From: Deltaproteobacteria bacterium
Lineage (GTDB): Bacteria > Bdellovibrionota_C > UBA2361 > OMII01
Assembly: GCA_947467385.1 (NCBI GenBank)
Contig: CANIHJ010000002.1
Coordinates: 1-47,827, forward strand
Direction of reading: 5' to 3'
DNA length: 47,827 bases
This document shows, in pieces, positions 27,205 through 35,400 of the stretch. The notes beneath the pieces are model-generated. The model was not told the origin of the DNA and searched no databases. It worked only from the letters and a program-made list of their open reading frames with translations. Within the stretch, counting starts at the first letter, position 1. Each line of letters begins with the position of its first letter. Position numbers and translations under genes: made by a program.

Positions 27205-29069
27205 TGAAGATCAAGGTCCTTCCAGATACCGTCATTAACCAGATAGCAGCGGGCGAGGTCGTTGAGCGTCCAGCGTCCGTTGTGCGGGAGCTCGTCGACA
27301 ATGCCGTCGACGCGGGCGCAACTGACATCTGTGTTGTGCTTGAGTCGGGCGGCCACAGCAGGCTTAAGGTGCGCGACGATGGGTGTGGCATGACGCGCGA
27401 TGAGGCCATACTTGCGTTTGAGCGACACGCCACCTCGAAGGTCTCGGCGATTGAGGATCTGACAACGATCGGAACGTTAGGCTTCCGGGGAGAGGCGCTG
27501 GCCTCAATCGCGGCAGTGGCAAAGGTCAAGCTCGTCACCCGCACGGCCGAGAGCGAGGTGGGAACATCGGTGACGTATCGCGGTGGCAAGCTCGCAGATG
27601 TGCAGAGCTGCGCATGGAGCCTTGGCACTGAGATAGAGATCGAGCATCTGTTCTTCAACGTCCCGGCGCGGCGCAAGTTCCTCAAGTCTCCGCGCTCGGA
27701 AATGGCCAAGATCCGTATGTGGCTTGCGCAGTCGAGCCTGGCGCGCCCGGGCGTCCGCTACCGCCTCATCTCTGACGGCGACGAGGTGCTCAACCTCCCG
27801 CGCGCGAGCTCACTTGAGGAGCGTGGAGCCCAGGTGTGCGCCGGAGACCTTATGCCGGTGTCGCTCGACGAGGGCGGTATCGTGGTTGCCGGAATGCTCG
27901 GGCATCCAGGACAGGCGCTGGCGGACGCCACGGGGCTTATTATTCTCATCAATGGGCGCCTTGTGTCGGACAAGATTATTGTCCGCGCCGTGCGCGAGGG
28001 CTACGACTCGATGCTCAAGGACCGCGAGTATCCAGTGGGTTATCTCTCCCTTACCCTGCGGCCCGAGGACGTTGACGTTAACGTCCATCCGCAAAAGAGC
28101 GAGGTGCGGTTCCGCCACCCCAACCAGGTGTTCGCGGTCGTGCAGGGCGCAGTGCTCTCGGCAGTTCGCAGGATTCGTAGGCCGATGGCGATCGCCGCTA
28201 ATGGCGGAGCAAGGCCTCAGGAGAAAGCCGAGACGGCGGCGCCGGTGATGACCCCGCAGCCCCTGTCTTTTATGCGGTCGGCGCAGGAGCCCGCGAACGG
28301 GCCGGCGACTTCGCTTGAGTCGCTCGTGCGCGAGGCGTTTCGGGAGGCTCCGCGCTACCAGCCGCCGCGGGGCGCGGTAGTGGCGCAGACGGCACCTCAG
28401 GTGGCGGCGTCGCGGCCTGAAGAGCGGCAGGTTGCTGAGCAGCCGACTGAGTACTCGGCGCCCCAGCGTGGGCCGGGCGAATTCCGCTTCTCGGATCTCC
28501 GTTTCGTGGGCCAGGTGCTGAACTGCTACCTTGTGTGCGAGCTGAATGAAATGCTCGTGATGGTGGACATGCATGCCGCCCACGAGCGGGTTAACTACAA
28601 CCGTATCCGCAAGGCGAGGGCAGAGCGTGCCCTTACAGTGCAGAAGCTGCTCATCCCAGAGCAGGTAAAGCTTACGCCGGAGCAAGTAGCTACGCTCCTT
28701 GACCAAGAGGAGGCACTCAAGGCTCTCGCGTTTGAGGTGCGGCAAGCTTCAGCAGACACGATTGAGGTGCTTGGCGTGCCGGGGATCGTGTCGCACCTGC
28801 GCTGCTCAGGCCTCCTGAAAGAATTCGCTGTTGAGCCGGTCGTCGCCGGTTGGCGCGAGCGGCTTGAGGAGAGGATCGATCACATGGCGGCGCGCATTGC
28901 GTGCCATGCCAGCGTGCGTTCTGGGGACGCGATGTCTCGCCCCGAGGCCTATGCGCTCTTCCAGCAGATGGATGAATCGGAGCTTTCTGGCGCGTGCCCG
29001 CATGGGCGCCCCGTGGTGGCCCAGTTTTCGCGCGATGCAGTTGAGCGGTGGTTTGGCCGGGATCGATGA
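27204..29069 (+). CDS. mutL: DNA mismatch repair protein MutL
   Basis: MutL couples mismatch recognition to strand excision. The GHKL ATPase has Glu29 and Asn33 (RELVDNAVDAG), DDGCGM, RHATSK and GFRGEALASI. A Pro/Ala/Gln-rich linker (about 330-425) leads to the dimerisation domain. That domain retains endonuclease-type motifs: DMHAAHERVNYN at 455-466, ACHASV, and CPHGRP at 598-603. The usual DQHA(x)2E(x)4E motif is altered twice (Gln to Met, last Glu to Asn). ATG at 27204 overlaps the upstream stop as TAATG, giving 621 residues. mutS is not in the window. Confidence 0.96.
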   Translation: MKIKVLPDTVINQIAAGEVVERPASVVRELVDNAVDAGATDICVVLESGGHSRLKVRDDGCGMTRDEAILAFERHATSKVSAIEDLTTIGTLGFRGEALASIAAVAKVKLVTRTAESEVGTSVTYRGGKLADVQSCAWSLGTEIEIEHLFFNVPARRKFLKSPRSEMAKIRMWLAQSSLARPGVRYRLISDGDEVLNLPRASSLEERGAQVCAGDLMPVSLDEGGIVVAGMLGHPGQALADATGLIILINGRLVSDKIIVRAVREGYDSMLKDREYPVGYLSLTLRPEDVDVNVHPQKSEVRFRHPNQVFAVVQGAVLSAVRRIRRPMAIAANGGARPQEKAETAAPVMTPQPLSFMRSAQEPANGPATSLESLVREAFREAPRYQPPRGAVVAQTAPQVAASRPEERQVAEQPTEYSAPQRGPGEFRFSDLRFVGQVLNCYLVCELNEMLVMVDMHAAHERVNYNRIRKARAERALTVQKLLIPEQVKLTPEQVATLLDQEEALKALAFEVRQASADTIEVLGVPGIVSHLRCSGLLKEFAVEPVVAGWRERLEERIDHMAARIACHASVRSGDAMSRPEAYALFQQMDESELSGACPHGRPVVAQFSRDAVERWFGRDR

Positions 29070-30118
29070 TGACGCCATCGCCGAGCCCCCTGAAGGCGGT
29101 AGCCGTATGCGGTCCGACCGCTTCTGGAAAGAGCGCACTCTCGATTTCGCTGGCCAAAGGGCTTGGAGGCGAGGTCGTCAACGTTGATTCAGTGCAGGTC
29201 TACCAGGAGCTCGACATCGGCTCGGCGAAACTTTCCCCCCCTGAGCGAGGCGGTGTGCCACACCATCTGCTGGACGTGTTTGAGCCGGGCAGCCCAGCGA
29301 ATGTTGCGCGCTTCCGCGAGCTCGCGCTCGGTGCGGTCAGGGAGATCTCCGCCCGTGGGAAGGTGCCGCTTCTCGTTGGTGGCTCGGGTATGTACTTTAC
29401 GGTGTTGTTGCATGGGCTAGCTGACGTGCCGCCTACGCCGGATGATATTCGAGCTGCGGTTGCGGCGCTGTCGCCTGAGGAGATGTATAACGAGCTTGTG
29501 GCTGCAGACCCCGAGACGGCTGCGCGGCTTAACCGAAACGACATGCAGCGCGTCTCGCGTGCACTTGAGATCGTGCGGGTAACCGGCAAGAGGCCGAGCG
29601 AGATCTTTGCCGCTCATACCTTTGCGCCTGTGGAGGTCGCTGCACTTGTGATCGTGATCTGCCGACCAAGAGACGAGCTCTACCGTCGTATCGACCAGCG
29701 CTCGGCGCAGATGGTTGCCGATGGGCTAGTGGCAGAGACCCAAGGCGTGCTTGATCGGCACGGTGAGGTGCCGGCCCTTGAGACCCTCGGCTACAAGCAG
29801 GCCAAAGATCTTCTGCATGGCAGGCTTAGTGCGGCGAATCTCGTGGAAGAGATTGCGCTTCATACCCGGCGCTTTGCCAAGCGCCAGATGACATACTGGA
29901 GAAACGAGCCGCTCAAGCGTGGCTGGGCAGTTCGCCCGCGCGATGATGAGGCTGCGGAAGAAGTTGCAGGGTTCGATTCCTTTCCCGTCCGGGCGCAGAA
30001 GCGCATGAAGGGCTTCCGCGCCCTGAGCCTCTCATCGGAGGAGCTCTTGGCAGCGGCCAAAGAGAGGCTCTCTCAGCCGCTTGAGCGGACCGAGGTGTGG
30101 CTCGTTGCGCTCAAGTGA
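29066..30118 (+). CDS. miaA: tRNA dimethylallyltransferase MiaA
   Basis: Transfers a dimethylallyl group to A37 of tRNAs that read U-starting codons. The P-loop AVCGPTASGKSALS, then NVDSVQVYQELDIGSAK (substrate Asp) and RVSRALEIVRVTGKRPSE are all family motifs. ATG at 29066 overlaps the mutL stop (ATGA) and gives 350 residues, longer than the usual 300-315 because of a C-terminal extension of about 45 residues. mutL-miaA is a widely conserved pair. A possible upstream GTG at 29048 is less likely. Confidence 0.95.
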   Translation: MMTPSPSPLKAVAVCGPTASGKSALSISLAKGLGGEVVNVDSVQVYQELDIGSAKLSPPERGGVPHHLLDVFEPGSPANVARFRELALGAVREISARGKVPLLVGGSGMYFTVLLHGLADVPPTPDDIRAAVAALSPEEMYNELVAADPETAARLNRNDMQRVSRALEIVRVTGKRPSEIFAAHTFAPVEVAALVIVICRPRDELYRRIDQRSAQMVADGLVAETQGVLDRHGEVPALETLGYKQAKDLLHGRLSAANLVEEIALHTRRFAKRQMTYWRNEPLKRGWAVRPRDDEAAEEVAGFDSFPVRAQKRMKGFRALSLSSEELLAAAKERLSQPLERTEVWLVALK

Positions 30119-30125
30119 GTTTGGT

Positions 30126-30166
30126 CGTTGCCCGGGCTGCTCGGCGCCGGGTAGGGTAGGGCAACG
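30126..30166 (+). other. Long hairpin after miaA
   Basis: CGTTGCCC (30126-30133) pairs perfectly with GGGCAACG (30159-30166). Inside, CTGC/GTAG and the palindrome CGGCGCCG extend the stem. It lies 8 bases after the miaA stop and has no T-tract. A transcript-end or attenuation element is plausible. Confidence 0.5.
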
Positions 30167-30215
30167 GGCATGAAGGCGGCTTCGGGCGCCGCGGCTGGCT
30201 GTGCAGGGATAGGCT

Positions 30216-32174
30216 GTGGGCATAACAACAGACCTCATTTATATCATTCTGGCGGCACTTTTAGGCGGGCTCGTGGCGCATCTGCTGCGCCAGCCCCTCA
30301 TCTTTGGCTACATCCTGGCCGGCATAATCGTTGGTCCCTTCACAGGCGGGTTTACCGTCGAGCATTTGGAGGATATCGAGAAGCTGGCCGAGATAGGGGT
30401 GGCGCTGCTCCTGTTTACAATCGGCCTTGAGTTCTCTATCGGGGAGCTTAAGCGCCTTGCGCGGATATCCTTCGTCGCGACGCCGCTTCAGATTCTGATC
30501 TGCTCGCTCGGTGGCTATATACTCGCCGTCTTGATCGGCATTCCAAGCAAGGACGCCGTGTGGCTCGGCGCGGCGATATCGCTCTCGAGTACCATGGTAG
30601 TCATCAAGACCCTCAGCGCGCGCGGGATGCTTGAGAGCTCGACTGGTCGGCTCATCGTTGCGATGCTCATCGCGCAGGACCTGGCGGTCGTTCCGATGAT
30701 GCTGATCCTGCCGCAGCTTACTCAGGACTCGATCGAGTGGTCGGCGATTGCTATCGCGCTTCTTAAGTCAGCGTCGCTCCTGGGGGTCATGCTCCTGGTC
30801 GGCATACGGGTGCTGCCACGCTTTTTATCGATGATTGCATCGCAGGGATCGCGCGAGCTCTTTTTTCTCGCCACCGTCGGGGTCGCCTTTGGCGCGGGCG
30901 CCATCTCCCACGCCATGGGGCTCTCGTTTGCGCTCGGGGCATTTATTGCCGGCATGCTGCTGAGCGAAACTGACTTTAGTCATCAGGCGCGGGCCGACGT
31001 GTCGGGATTGCGGGACCTCTTCGCCCTGATCTTCTTCGCTTCGGTTGGAATGCTCTTTGATCCGGGCTTCTTCGTAGCCCATTTGGGGAGGATCGTTGCG
31101 CTCACCGTAGGAGTGATCGCGCTTAAGGCGGGGGTGGCCTCGGCGACGGTGCGGCTTCTCGGATACAAGCCCAGAACCTCCGCTGCGGTAGGTTTGGGCG
31201 TGGCACAGGTGGGGGAGTTTGCGTTTGTCATCGCGAATGCGGGTATGGCCGCGGGCAGCCTATCGCACGAATCCTTCTCGCTGATGCTCGCGGTGACGCT
31301 GCTCTCGATGATTGCGACACCTGGCCTCTTTTGGCTTGGCTCCCGAGCAAAGAGCCTGCGACGCCCGCTGCACGTCGAGCCCCCGCACGGCGAGGAGACC
31401 CCGCCAACGGGGCTTTCTCAGCACGTGGTGATCTGTGGCGGTGGATCGGTTGGGCAGTATGTCGCGAGCGTGCTTGGCGACCTTGGCCGTCCTTACGTCG
31501 TGCTGGACTGGAGCTTTAAGGCTGTCACGCAGATGCGGGACAGGGGGCTCCATGTTGTTTTTGGGGACTGCTCGCGGCGCGAGATGCTTGAGGCGGCGGG
31601 AGTGGCGCGTGCCAGCTTAGTGGTAGTGGCGACAACGACCGATGCCGCCCTTCCAGAGATGGTGCGCGAGATCCGGTCTGTAAAGCCGGACGTGCCGACC
31701 GTTATTCGCGTTCACGAGGTGGACGAGGCTGAGCCGCTTGAGGAGCTTCAGGTTTTAGACATCGTGAGCCCGCAATTTGAGGTCGGCATCGAGATAGTCC
31801 GCCAATCTCTCTTGGCGCTCAATGAGCCGGAGACGCAGATATTTGCCCTGCTGGGACAACTCAGAGGAGGGCGCTATGCCATCGGGCGGCGTGTGCTTGA
31901 GCGCCATGCCTTGGATGTCAAAACCTTCGGCGCGGCGAAGCTGCTTGAGCTGTTGTGGTATGAGGTTGATTCGTCGTCTGAGCTGGCGCAGCGGTCGCTT
32001 GAGGAAACGCAGGTTCGCACGAGGTTTGGCGTTTCGGTGGTGGCAGTTATGCGAGGGGAGCTCTTTATCCCCACGCCCAAGCCCGACTTCACTGTAGAGG
32101 CTGGGGACCTTATCGCCGTGCTCGGCTCGAGCGCGCAGCTGCGGCACTTCCGAAGCCTGAACAGGGCAGCGTGA
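30216..32174 (+). CDS. CPA2 cation/proton antiporter with RCK domains (KefB/KefC-like)
   Basis: Membrane exchanger of the monovalent cation:proton antiporter-2 family, likely K+ efflux. About 12 membrane segments fill residues 5-385, including GLEFSIGELKR and the ISHAMGLSFALGAFIAGMLL core. A cytoplasmic RCK-N nucleotide-binding domain follows (HVVICGGGSVGQYVASVLGD, near residues 405-530), then a C-terminal RCK-C (TrkA-C) domain ending in VEAGDLIAVLGS. The start is GTG with AGGGAT upstream; 652 residues. No ancillary KefF/G flavoprotein is adjacent, so glutathione control cannot be assumed. Confidence 0.9.
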   Translation: MGITTDLIYIILAALLGGLVAHLLRQPLIFGYILAGIIVGPFTGGFTVEHLEDIEKLAEIGVALLLFTIGLEFSIGELKRLARISFVATPLQILICSLGGYILAVLIGIPSKDAVWLGAAISLSSTMVVIKTLSARGMLESSTGRLIVAMLIAQDLAVVPMMLILPQLTQDSIEWSAIAIALLKSASLLGVMLLVGIRVLPRFLSMIASQGSRELFFLATVGVAFGAGAISHAMGLSFALGAFIAGMLLSETDFSHQARADVSGLRDLFALIFFASVGMLFDPGFFVAHLGRIVALTVGVIALKAGVASATVRLLGYKPRTSAAVGLGVAQVGEFAFVIANAGMAAGSLSHESFSLMLAVTLLSMIATPGLFWLGSRAKSLRRPLHVEPPHGEETPPTGLSQHVVICGGGSVGQYVASVLGDLGRPYVVLDWSFKAVTQMRDRGLHVVFGDCSRREMLEAAGVARASLVVVATTTDAALPEMVREIRSVKPDVPTVIRVHEVDEAEPLEELQVLDIVSPQFEVGIEIVRQSLLALNEPETQIFALLGQLRGGRYAIGRRVLERHALDVKTFGAAKLLELLWYEVDSSSELAQRSLEETQVRTRFGVSVVAVMRGELFIPTPKPDFTVEAGDLIAVLGSSAQLRHFRSLNRAA

Positions 32175-32225
32175 AACGGCCGAAAAGCCCATACGAACGG
32201 GGCAGTTAAGCCGAGTGCAACCCGT

Positions 32226-32254
32226 TTGACGAGGGTGCGCAGTTGTGGAATGAT
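32226..32254 (+). promoter_or_regulatory. Sigma-70-like promoter for accA
   Basis: TTGACG (32226-32231) and AATGAT (32249-32254) are separated by 17 bases. The -35 matches consensus at five of six bases, the -10 at four. Transcription would begin near 32261, about 43 bases before the accA ATG. Confidence 0.5.
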
Positions 32255-32303
32255 CCGACTTTCGAATGCCTCGTAAGTATTTGTTTTTAATGGTGTAACG
32301 CGT

Positions 32304-33293
32304 ATGAGCCCGATCGAACATCCGCTTGAGTTTGAGCGCCCGCTTGTTGAGCTTGAGTACCAGCTGGAGAGGCTTAAGGACGAACTTGCGAGTGGAAACC
32401 AGTCGCGCCGCTCTGAGTATGCGGCGCTTGAGACTAAGGTTTCGAAGATCCGCAAGGAGATCTACGGGAAGCTTACGCCGTACCAGCGGGTGCAGCTCTC
32501 TCGGCACTTTGATCGGCCGTTCACACTCGATTACGTGCGCTTCATCTTCAATGACTTCGTTGAGCTTCACGGCGATAGGCTCTTCAAGGACGATGCGGCC
32601 ATCGTCGGCGGGACGGCCCGCCTTGGAGAGGTGCCGGTCATGCTCGTGGGGCACCAGCGCGGGCGCACAACTGCAGAGCGGCTCAAGCGCAACTTTGGGA
32701 TGCCGAACCCAGAAGGGTATCGCAAGGCGCTGCGGCTGTTCCGTATGGCCGAGAAGTTTGGGCTTCCGCTCTTTACGTTTATCGACACGCAGGGAGCGTT
32801 CCCGGGGCTTGAGGCTGAAGAGCGGGGTCAGGCAGAGGCGATCGCCCGCAACCTGGCTGAGCTGTCGGAGCTGACCGTGCCTATCATCAGCGTGGTGATC
32901 GGGGAAGGTGGAAGCGGCGGCGCATTGGCGCTTGGCGTAACCGACCGCATCCTCATGCTTGAGAATGCGTGCTATTCGGTTATTACTCCGGAGGGTTGCG
33001 CATCGATCCTATGGCACTCGGCGGACAAGGCTGAAGTTTCGGTGGAGCAGGCTTCAACGGCCGCAGAGGCCCTGAACCTGACCGCGCAGGACCTTAAGCG
33101 CCTAAACCTCATTGATGAGGTGGTGCCGGAGCCAGTCGGCGGTGCGCACAGCAACCACAAGGAGGCAGCTGAGATCCTTCGGGCGGCGCTGGTGAGGAAC
33201 CTTGACCCTCTCGCAAAGCTGACGGTCAAAGATCTTCTGGCGCAGCGTTACGAGAAGTTCCGCAAGATCGGGGCCTTTACTGGGGATAATTAA
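32304..33293 (+). CDS. accA: Acetyl-CoA carboxylase carboxyltransferase subunit alpha
   Basis: With AccD it moves the carboxyl group from biotin to acetyl-CoA, giving malonyl-CoA for fatty-acid synthesis. LEFERPLVELEYQLERLKDE at the N-terminus, then RPFTLDYVRFIFNDFVELHG and GAFPGLEAEERGQAEAIARN are AccA signatures. The oxyanion and CoA site IGEGGSGGALALGVTDR is intact, followed by SVITPEGCASILW. The 329 residues compare with 319 in E. coli. accD is not in this window. It seems to have its own promoter after the antiporter gene. Confidence 0.97.
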   Translation: MSPIEHPLEFERPLVELEYQLERLKDELASGNQSRRSEYAALETKVSKIRKEIYGKLTPYQRVQLSRHFDRPFTLDYVRFIFNDFVELHGDRLFKDDAAIVGGTARLGEVPVMLVGHQRGRTTAERLKRNFGMPNPEGYRKALRLFRMAEKFGLPLFTFIDTQGAFPGLEAEERGQAEAIARNLAELSELTVPIISVVIGEGGSGGALALGVTDRILMLENACYSVITPEGCASILWHSADKAEVSVEQASTAAEALNLTAQDLKRLNLIDEVVPEPVGGAHSNHKEAAEILRAALVRNLDPLAKLTVKDLLAQRYEKFRKIGAFTGDN

Positions 33294-33303
33294 GAGAGAG
33301 GGG

Positions 33304-33326
33304 GCCGTGCGGGATGCCCGTACGGC
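33304..33326 (+). terminator. Hairpin after accA
   Basis: GCCGTGCGGG (33304-33313) pairs with CCCGTACGGC (33317-33326) around a 3-base loop, ten pairs with one G-U. It starts ten bases after the accA stop. No T-tract follows, so it may end transcription only with help or protect the 3' end. Confidence 0.45.
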
Positions 33327-33474
33327 GCCGGTTGCATAAGGTTACAGGCGGGAGTAGTCTCCGGCCCAGGTTGCGCCCCAAATCGTAATGGGGCAGGTCA
33401 CGAAAGATATGGCCCCTGAACAAGCTGCGATGATGCAGCGGGGCTTGAGAGTAATTAGAGATTTAGCAGGTCGC

Positions 33475-33744
33475 ATGGCGAAAGACGCAATTGAGCTTAA
33501 TGGAGTGGTTAAGGAGTGCTTTCCGAACGCATTCCGCGTGCAGTGTGATAACGGCCACGAGGTGCTCGCGCACCTGGCAGGCAAGATGAGAAAGTTCTAC
33601 ATCCGCGTTCTTCCGGGCGACAAGGTAATAGTTGAGATCTCTCCATACGACCTGTCGAAGGGGCGCATCGTAAAGCGAATTGCAGAGGGTCGCGGCCGTC
33701 CCGGTTCCACAAGCAGCAGTTCGGATCCGAGCGCGAAGTCTTAG
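33475..33744 (+). CDS. infA: Translation initiation factor IF-1
   Basis: IF-1 is an S1/OB-fold protein that binds the 30S A site during initiation. [20 protein letters not shown] and the [20 protein letters not shown] segment are typical, followed by [22 protein letters not shown] at 33475 gives 89 residues, the core 72 plus a Ser/Gly-rich tail of about 15. The frame is open back to 33388, but those 29 residues are not IF-1-like. Confidence 0.95.
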   Translation: MAKDAIELNGVVKECFPNAFRVQCDNGHEVLAHLAGKMRKFYIRVLPGDKVIVEISPYDLSKGRIVKRIAEGRGRPGSTSSSSDPSAKS

Positions 33745-33773
33745 CCCGTTTTTTATAGCGCGCTCCCAGCCTC

Positions 33774-34121
33774 CTAAGCGTTTGCGCTTCCGATCTCTCG
33801 CAGCAGGGAAAAGGGGTAGATTCCTGATTCATGCCCATCTCCCCAGCGCATGCCGAGGGCGTACTGTCCTACGCCCCAGATCTCTTGGAGCTGAAGCTCC
33901 TGCTCAAGTGAGCTCTCAACAATCGTCAGCGATAGCTTCTTGCCCGTGAGGGGCTTTGAATGCGAGGTATCGCCGCGCTTCTCTTTGCAGCCAGCGCAAG
34001 GGCACTCGCGGCGCAGGGTCTCGCTCGATATGCGGGTCTGGGCCCCATCGAGCCAGTTGATGGAGAGGCCGGCGGTGCCGTTGCGCTTGATCTCTGTCGG
34101 GGTAGTGTTCGGTGTTCCCAT
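33774..34121 (-). CDS. DUF971 / gamma-butyrobetaine hydroxylase N-domain-like protein
   Basis: A 115-residue protein of the DUF971 family, which matches the N-terminal domain of gamma-butyrobetaine hydroxylases. The cysteine motif RRECPCAGC is the likely metal site, and the C-terminal WGVGQYALGMRWGDGHESGIY and YPFSLLRE are family hallmarks. In bacteria such stand-alone proteins often lie near Fe-S or P-loop genes (apbC/mrp); none is nearby. The biochemical role is not established. It converges with infA and diverges from the small ribosomal gene. Confidence 0.88.
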   Translation of the reverse strand: MGTPNTTPTEIKRNGTAGLSINWLDGAQTRISSETLRRECPCAGCKEKRGDTSHSKPLTGKKLSLTIVESSLEQELQLQEIWGVGQYALGMRWGDGHESGIYPFSLLREIGSANA

Positions 34122-34263
34122 CGTTTAGCGAAGCAAAATAAAGTTTGTCTTTCCCAATCCTAGTTGAGTAGTATACCGTTTTCAACCTAAGGGGCTGCCG
34201 GTCCGCATTGTGCGCTTGTAGCTCCCTGATATCAGCAACGTGTAACTGTTTCGTGGGGTTTGT

Positions 34264-34410
34264 ATGGGTAGGGGTGACAAGCGTACTCGTCGTGGCAAGA
34301 TATTCGCCGCATCGTTTGGAGTTTCACGCAAGAGGAAGTCCAAGAAGGCCGCTCCGAAGCGGGTCGCGGCAGCTCCGGCCAAGAAGGCTCCAGTCAAGAA
34401 GGGCAAGTAG
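34264..34410 (+). CDS. 30S ribosomal protein bTHX
   Basis: A 48-residue, very basic protein starting MGRGDKRTRRGKIFAASFGV, closely matching the Thx/bTHX (S31) family start MGKGDxxTRRGKIxxGxxG. The family peptide is usually 25-30 residues; here a Lys/Ala/Pro-rich tail (KKAAPKRVAAAPAKKAPVKK) adds about 20. It would sit in the head of the 30S subunit. It is followed 20 bases later by the strongest intrinsic terminator in the window, so it is a self-contained unit. The gene is short enough to be missed by length-filtered prediction. Confidence 0.85.
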   Translation: MGRGDKRTRRGKIFAASFGVSRKRKSKKAAPKRVAAAPAKKAPVKKGK

Positions 34411-34430
34411 CCAGCCCTTCATGGGATTCT

Positions 34431-34468
34431 AAGCCCCGGCGCACCTCGTGATGCGCCGGGGCTTTTTT
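34431..34468 (+). terminator. Strong intrinsic terminator after bTHX
   Basis: AAGCCCCGGCGCA (34431-34443) pairs with TGCGCCGGGGCTT (34452-34464), a 13-bp GC-rich stem with an 8-base loop, running straight into T6. The T-tract overlaps the stop codon (TAA, reverse strand) of the neighbouring - strand gene, so the two genes converge tightly. Confidence 0.92.
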
Positions 34469-35054
34469 ATTTTGGGCTACCATTTGAGGGAGCGATAAGG
34501 GCTCGGTTGTCAGTCAGGTATTTGTACAGCTTGGTTTCCGTGTCCCGCGCCAGGGAACGGTCGTAGCGCTTTGCGAGGCGCGCGGCGGTCAGGTTCATCG
34601 CGCCGTTTGCTCCGCTCTTGTCCTTGAGTGCCTCGGAGATCTCGCGCAGGGTCATGCTGGCCTCTTTAGCTCCCATGATGAGGGAGCCCTCAATCGCCGC
34701 CTCAATCTCAGCCGGCGGCATCTGCTCGAGGGCGCTGTACAGGTAGCGCTGCATGGCGGCCTGGTTTATCTCGAACACAGACACGAATGCCTGCTGCTCC
34801 TTAGAGAGGGTAGGCGAGAAAACGGGGGGCTCGCTAGTTTCCTGGACCAACGGAGCAGGGCGAAGGGCGTCGTACGCAGCGAGAAGCTCGCCGTCGCGCT
34901 GCCGGTCGGCGGTCTTAATCTTGTAGCCGACGATCGTGGCGGTCACCGCCGATACTAGGAGCAGCGTCGCCATGAACGCGATCGAGGCGAGGTTGTCCTT
35001 GAGGGCGCTGCTGGGGCGGGTGGGCTCGATGCTGGGTTCTGGTGCGCTTGTCAC
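34467..35054 (-). CDS. Single-pass membrane protein, unknown
   Basis: A 195-residue protein with a Pro/Ser-rich N-terminus (about 20 residues) and one membrane helix (about 24-45, LASIAFMATLLLVSAVTATIV). A largely helical, charged extracytoplasmic domain of about 150 residues follows. No recognisable family motif. It begins 10 bases after a small helical gene on the same strand, so the pair is likely an operon. Confidence 0.72.
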   Translation of the reverse strand: MTSAPEPSIEPTRPSSALKDNLASIAFMATLLLVSAVTATIVGYKIKTADRQRDGELLAAYDALRPAPLVQETSEPPVFSPTLSKEQQAFVSVFEINQAAMQRYLYSALEQMPPAEIEAAIEGSLIMGAKEASMTLREISEALKDKSGANGAMNLTAARLAKRYDRSLARDTETKLYKYLTDNRALIAPSNGSPK

Positions 35055-35064
35055 GTGAGGATCC

Positions 35065-35313
35065 TTATGGGGCGTTTGACCTGAGGCGGGCCTGATTCTG
35101 AAGGGCGTCGAGCTCGCGCTCGATCGAATCTATGTTGAGCACATCTTCCGGGGCTATTTTCTGCGCATCCCAGCACTTCGTCAGGGCGGAGCGGTAGTTG
35201 GCCAAAGCCTTGAGGAGGCTCGGCTTTACTCCCGGATCCGTCACCTCATTGTGGGCAAACTCAAGAATATCCTTGTATCGCTTCTGTTTCGCCGCCAGCC
35301 GTGGTAACTCCAT
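35065..35313 (-). CDS. Small helical protein, unknown
   Basis: An 82-residue protein from the ATG at 35313 (MELPRLAAKQKRYKDIL), chosen because GGGGGAGGG lies 8 bases upstream. The frame is open further 5' but that part overlaps coaD antisense and looks non-coding. It is mostly charged helices, with no membrane segment and one Cys. Not recognised. It probably forms an operon with the downstream membrane protein gene and is divergent from coaD. Confidence 0.6.
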   Translation of the reverse strand: MELPRLAAKQKRYKDILEFAHNEVTDPGVKPSLLKALANYRSALTKCWDAQKIAPEDVLNIDSIERELDALQNQARLRSNAP

Positions 35314-35400
35314 CCGGTAGTCCCTCCCCCTGAGTGTTTGGGGGATGATAGTCAAAGAAGGGGCGCGGGAAAACCCCAACGGTTGGGGGTGCAGCGCCGC

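Noticed and set aside
33388-33474. 29-residue N-terminal extension of infA
   Set aside because: IF-1 begins at MAKDAIEL; the added part is not family-like.
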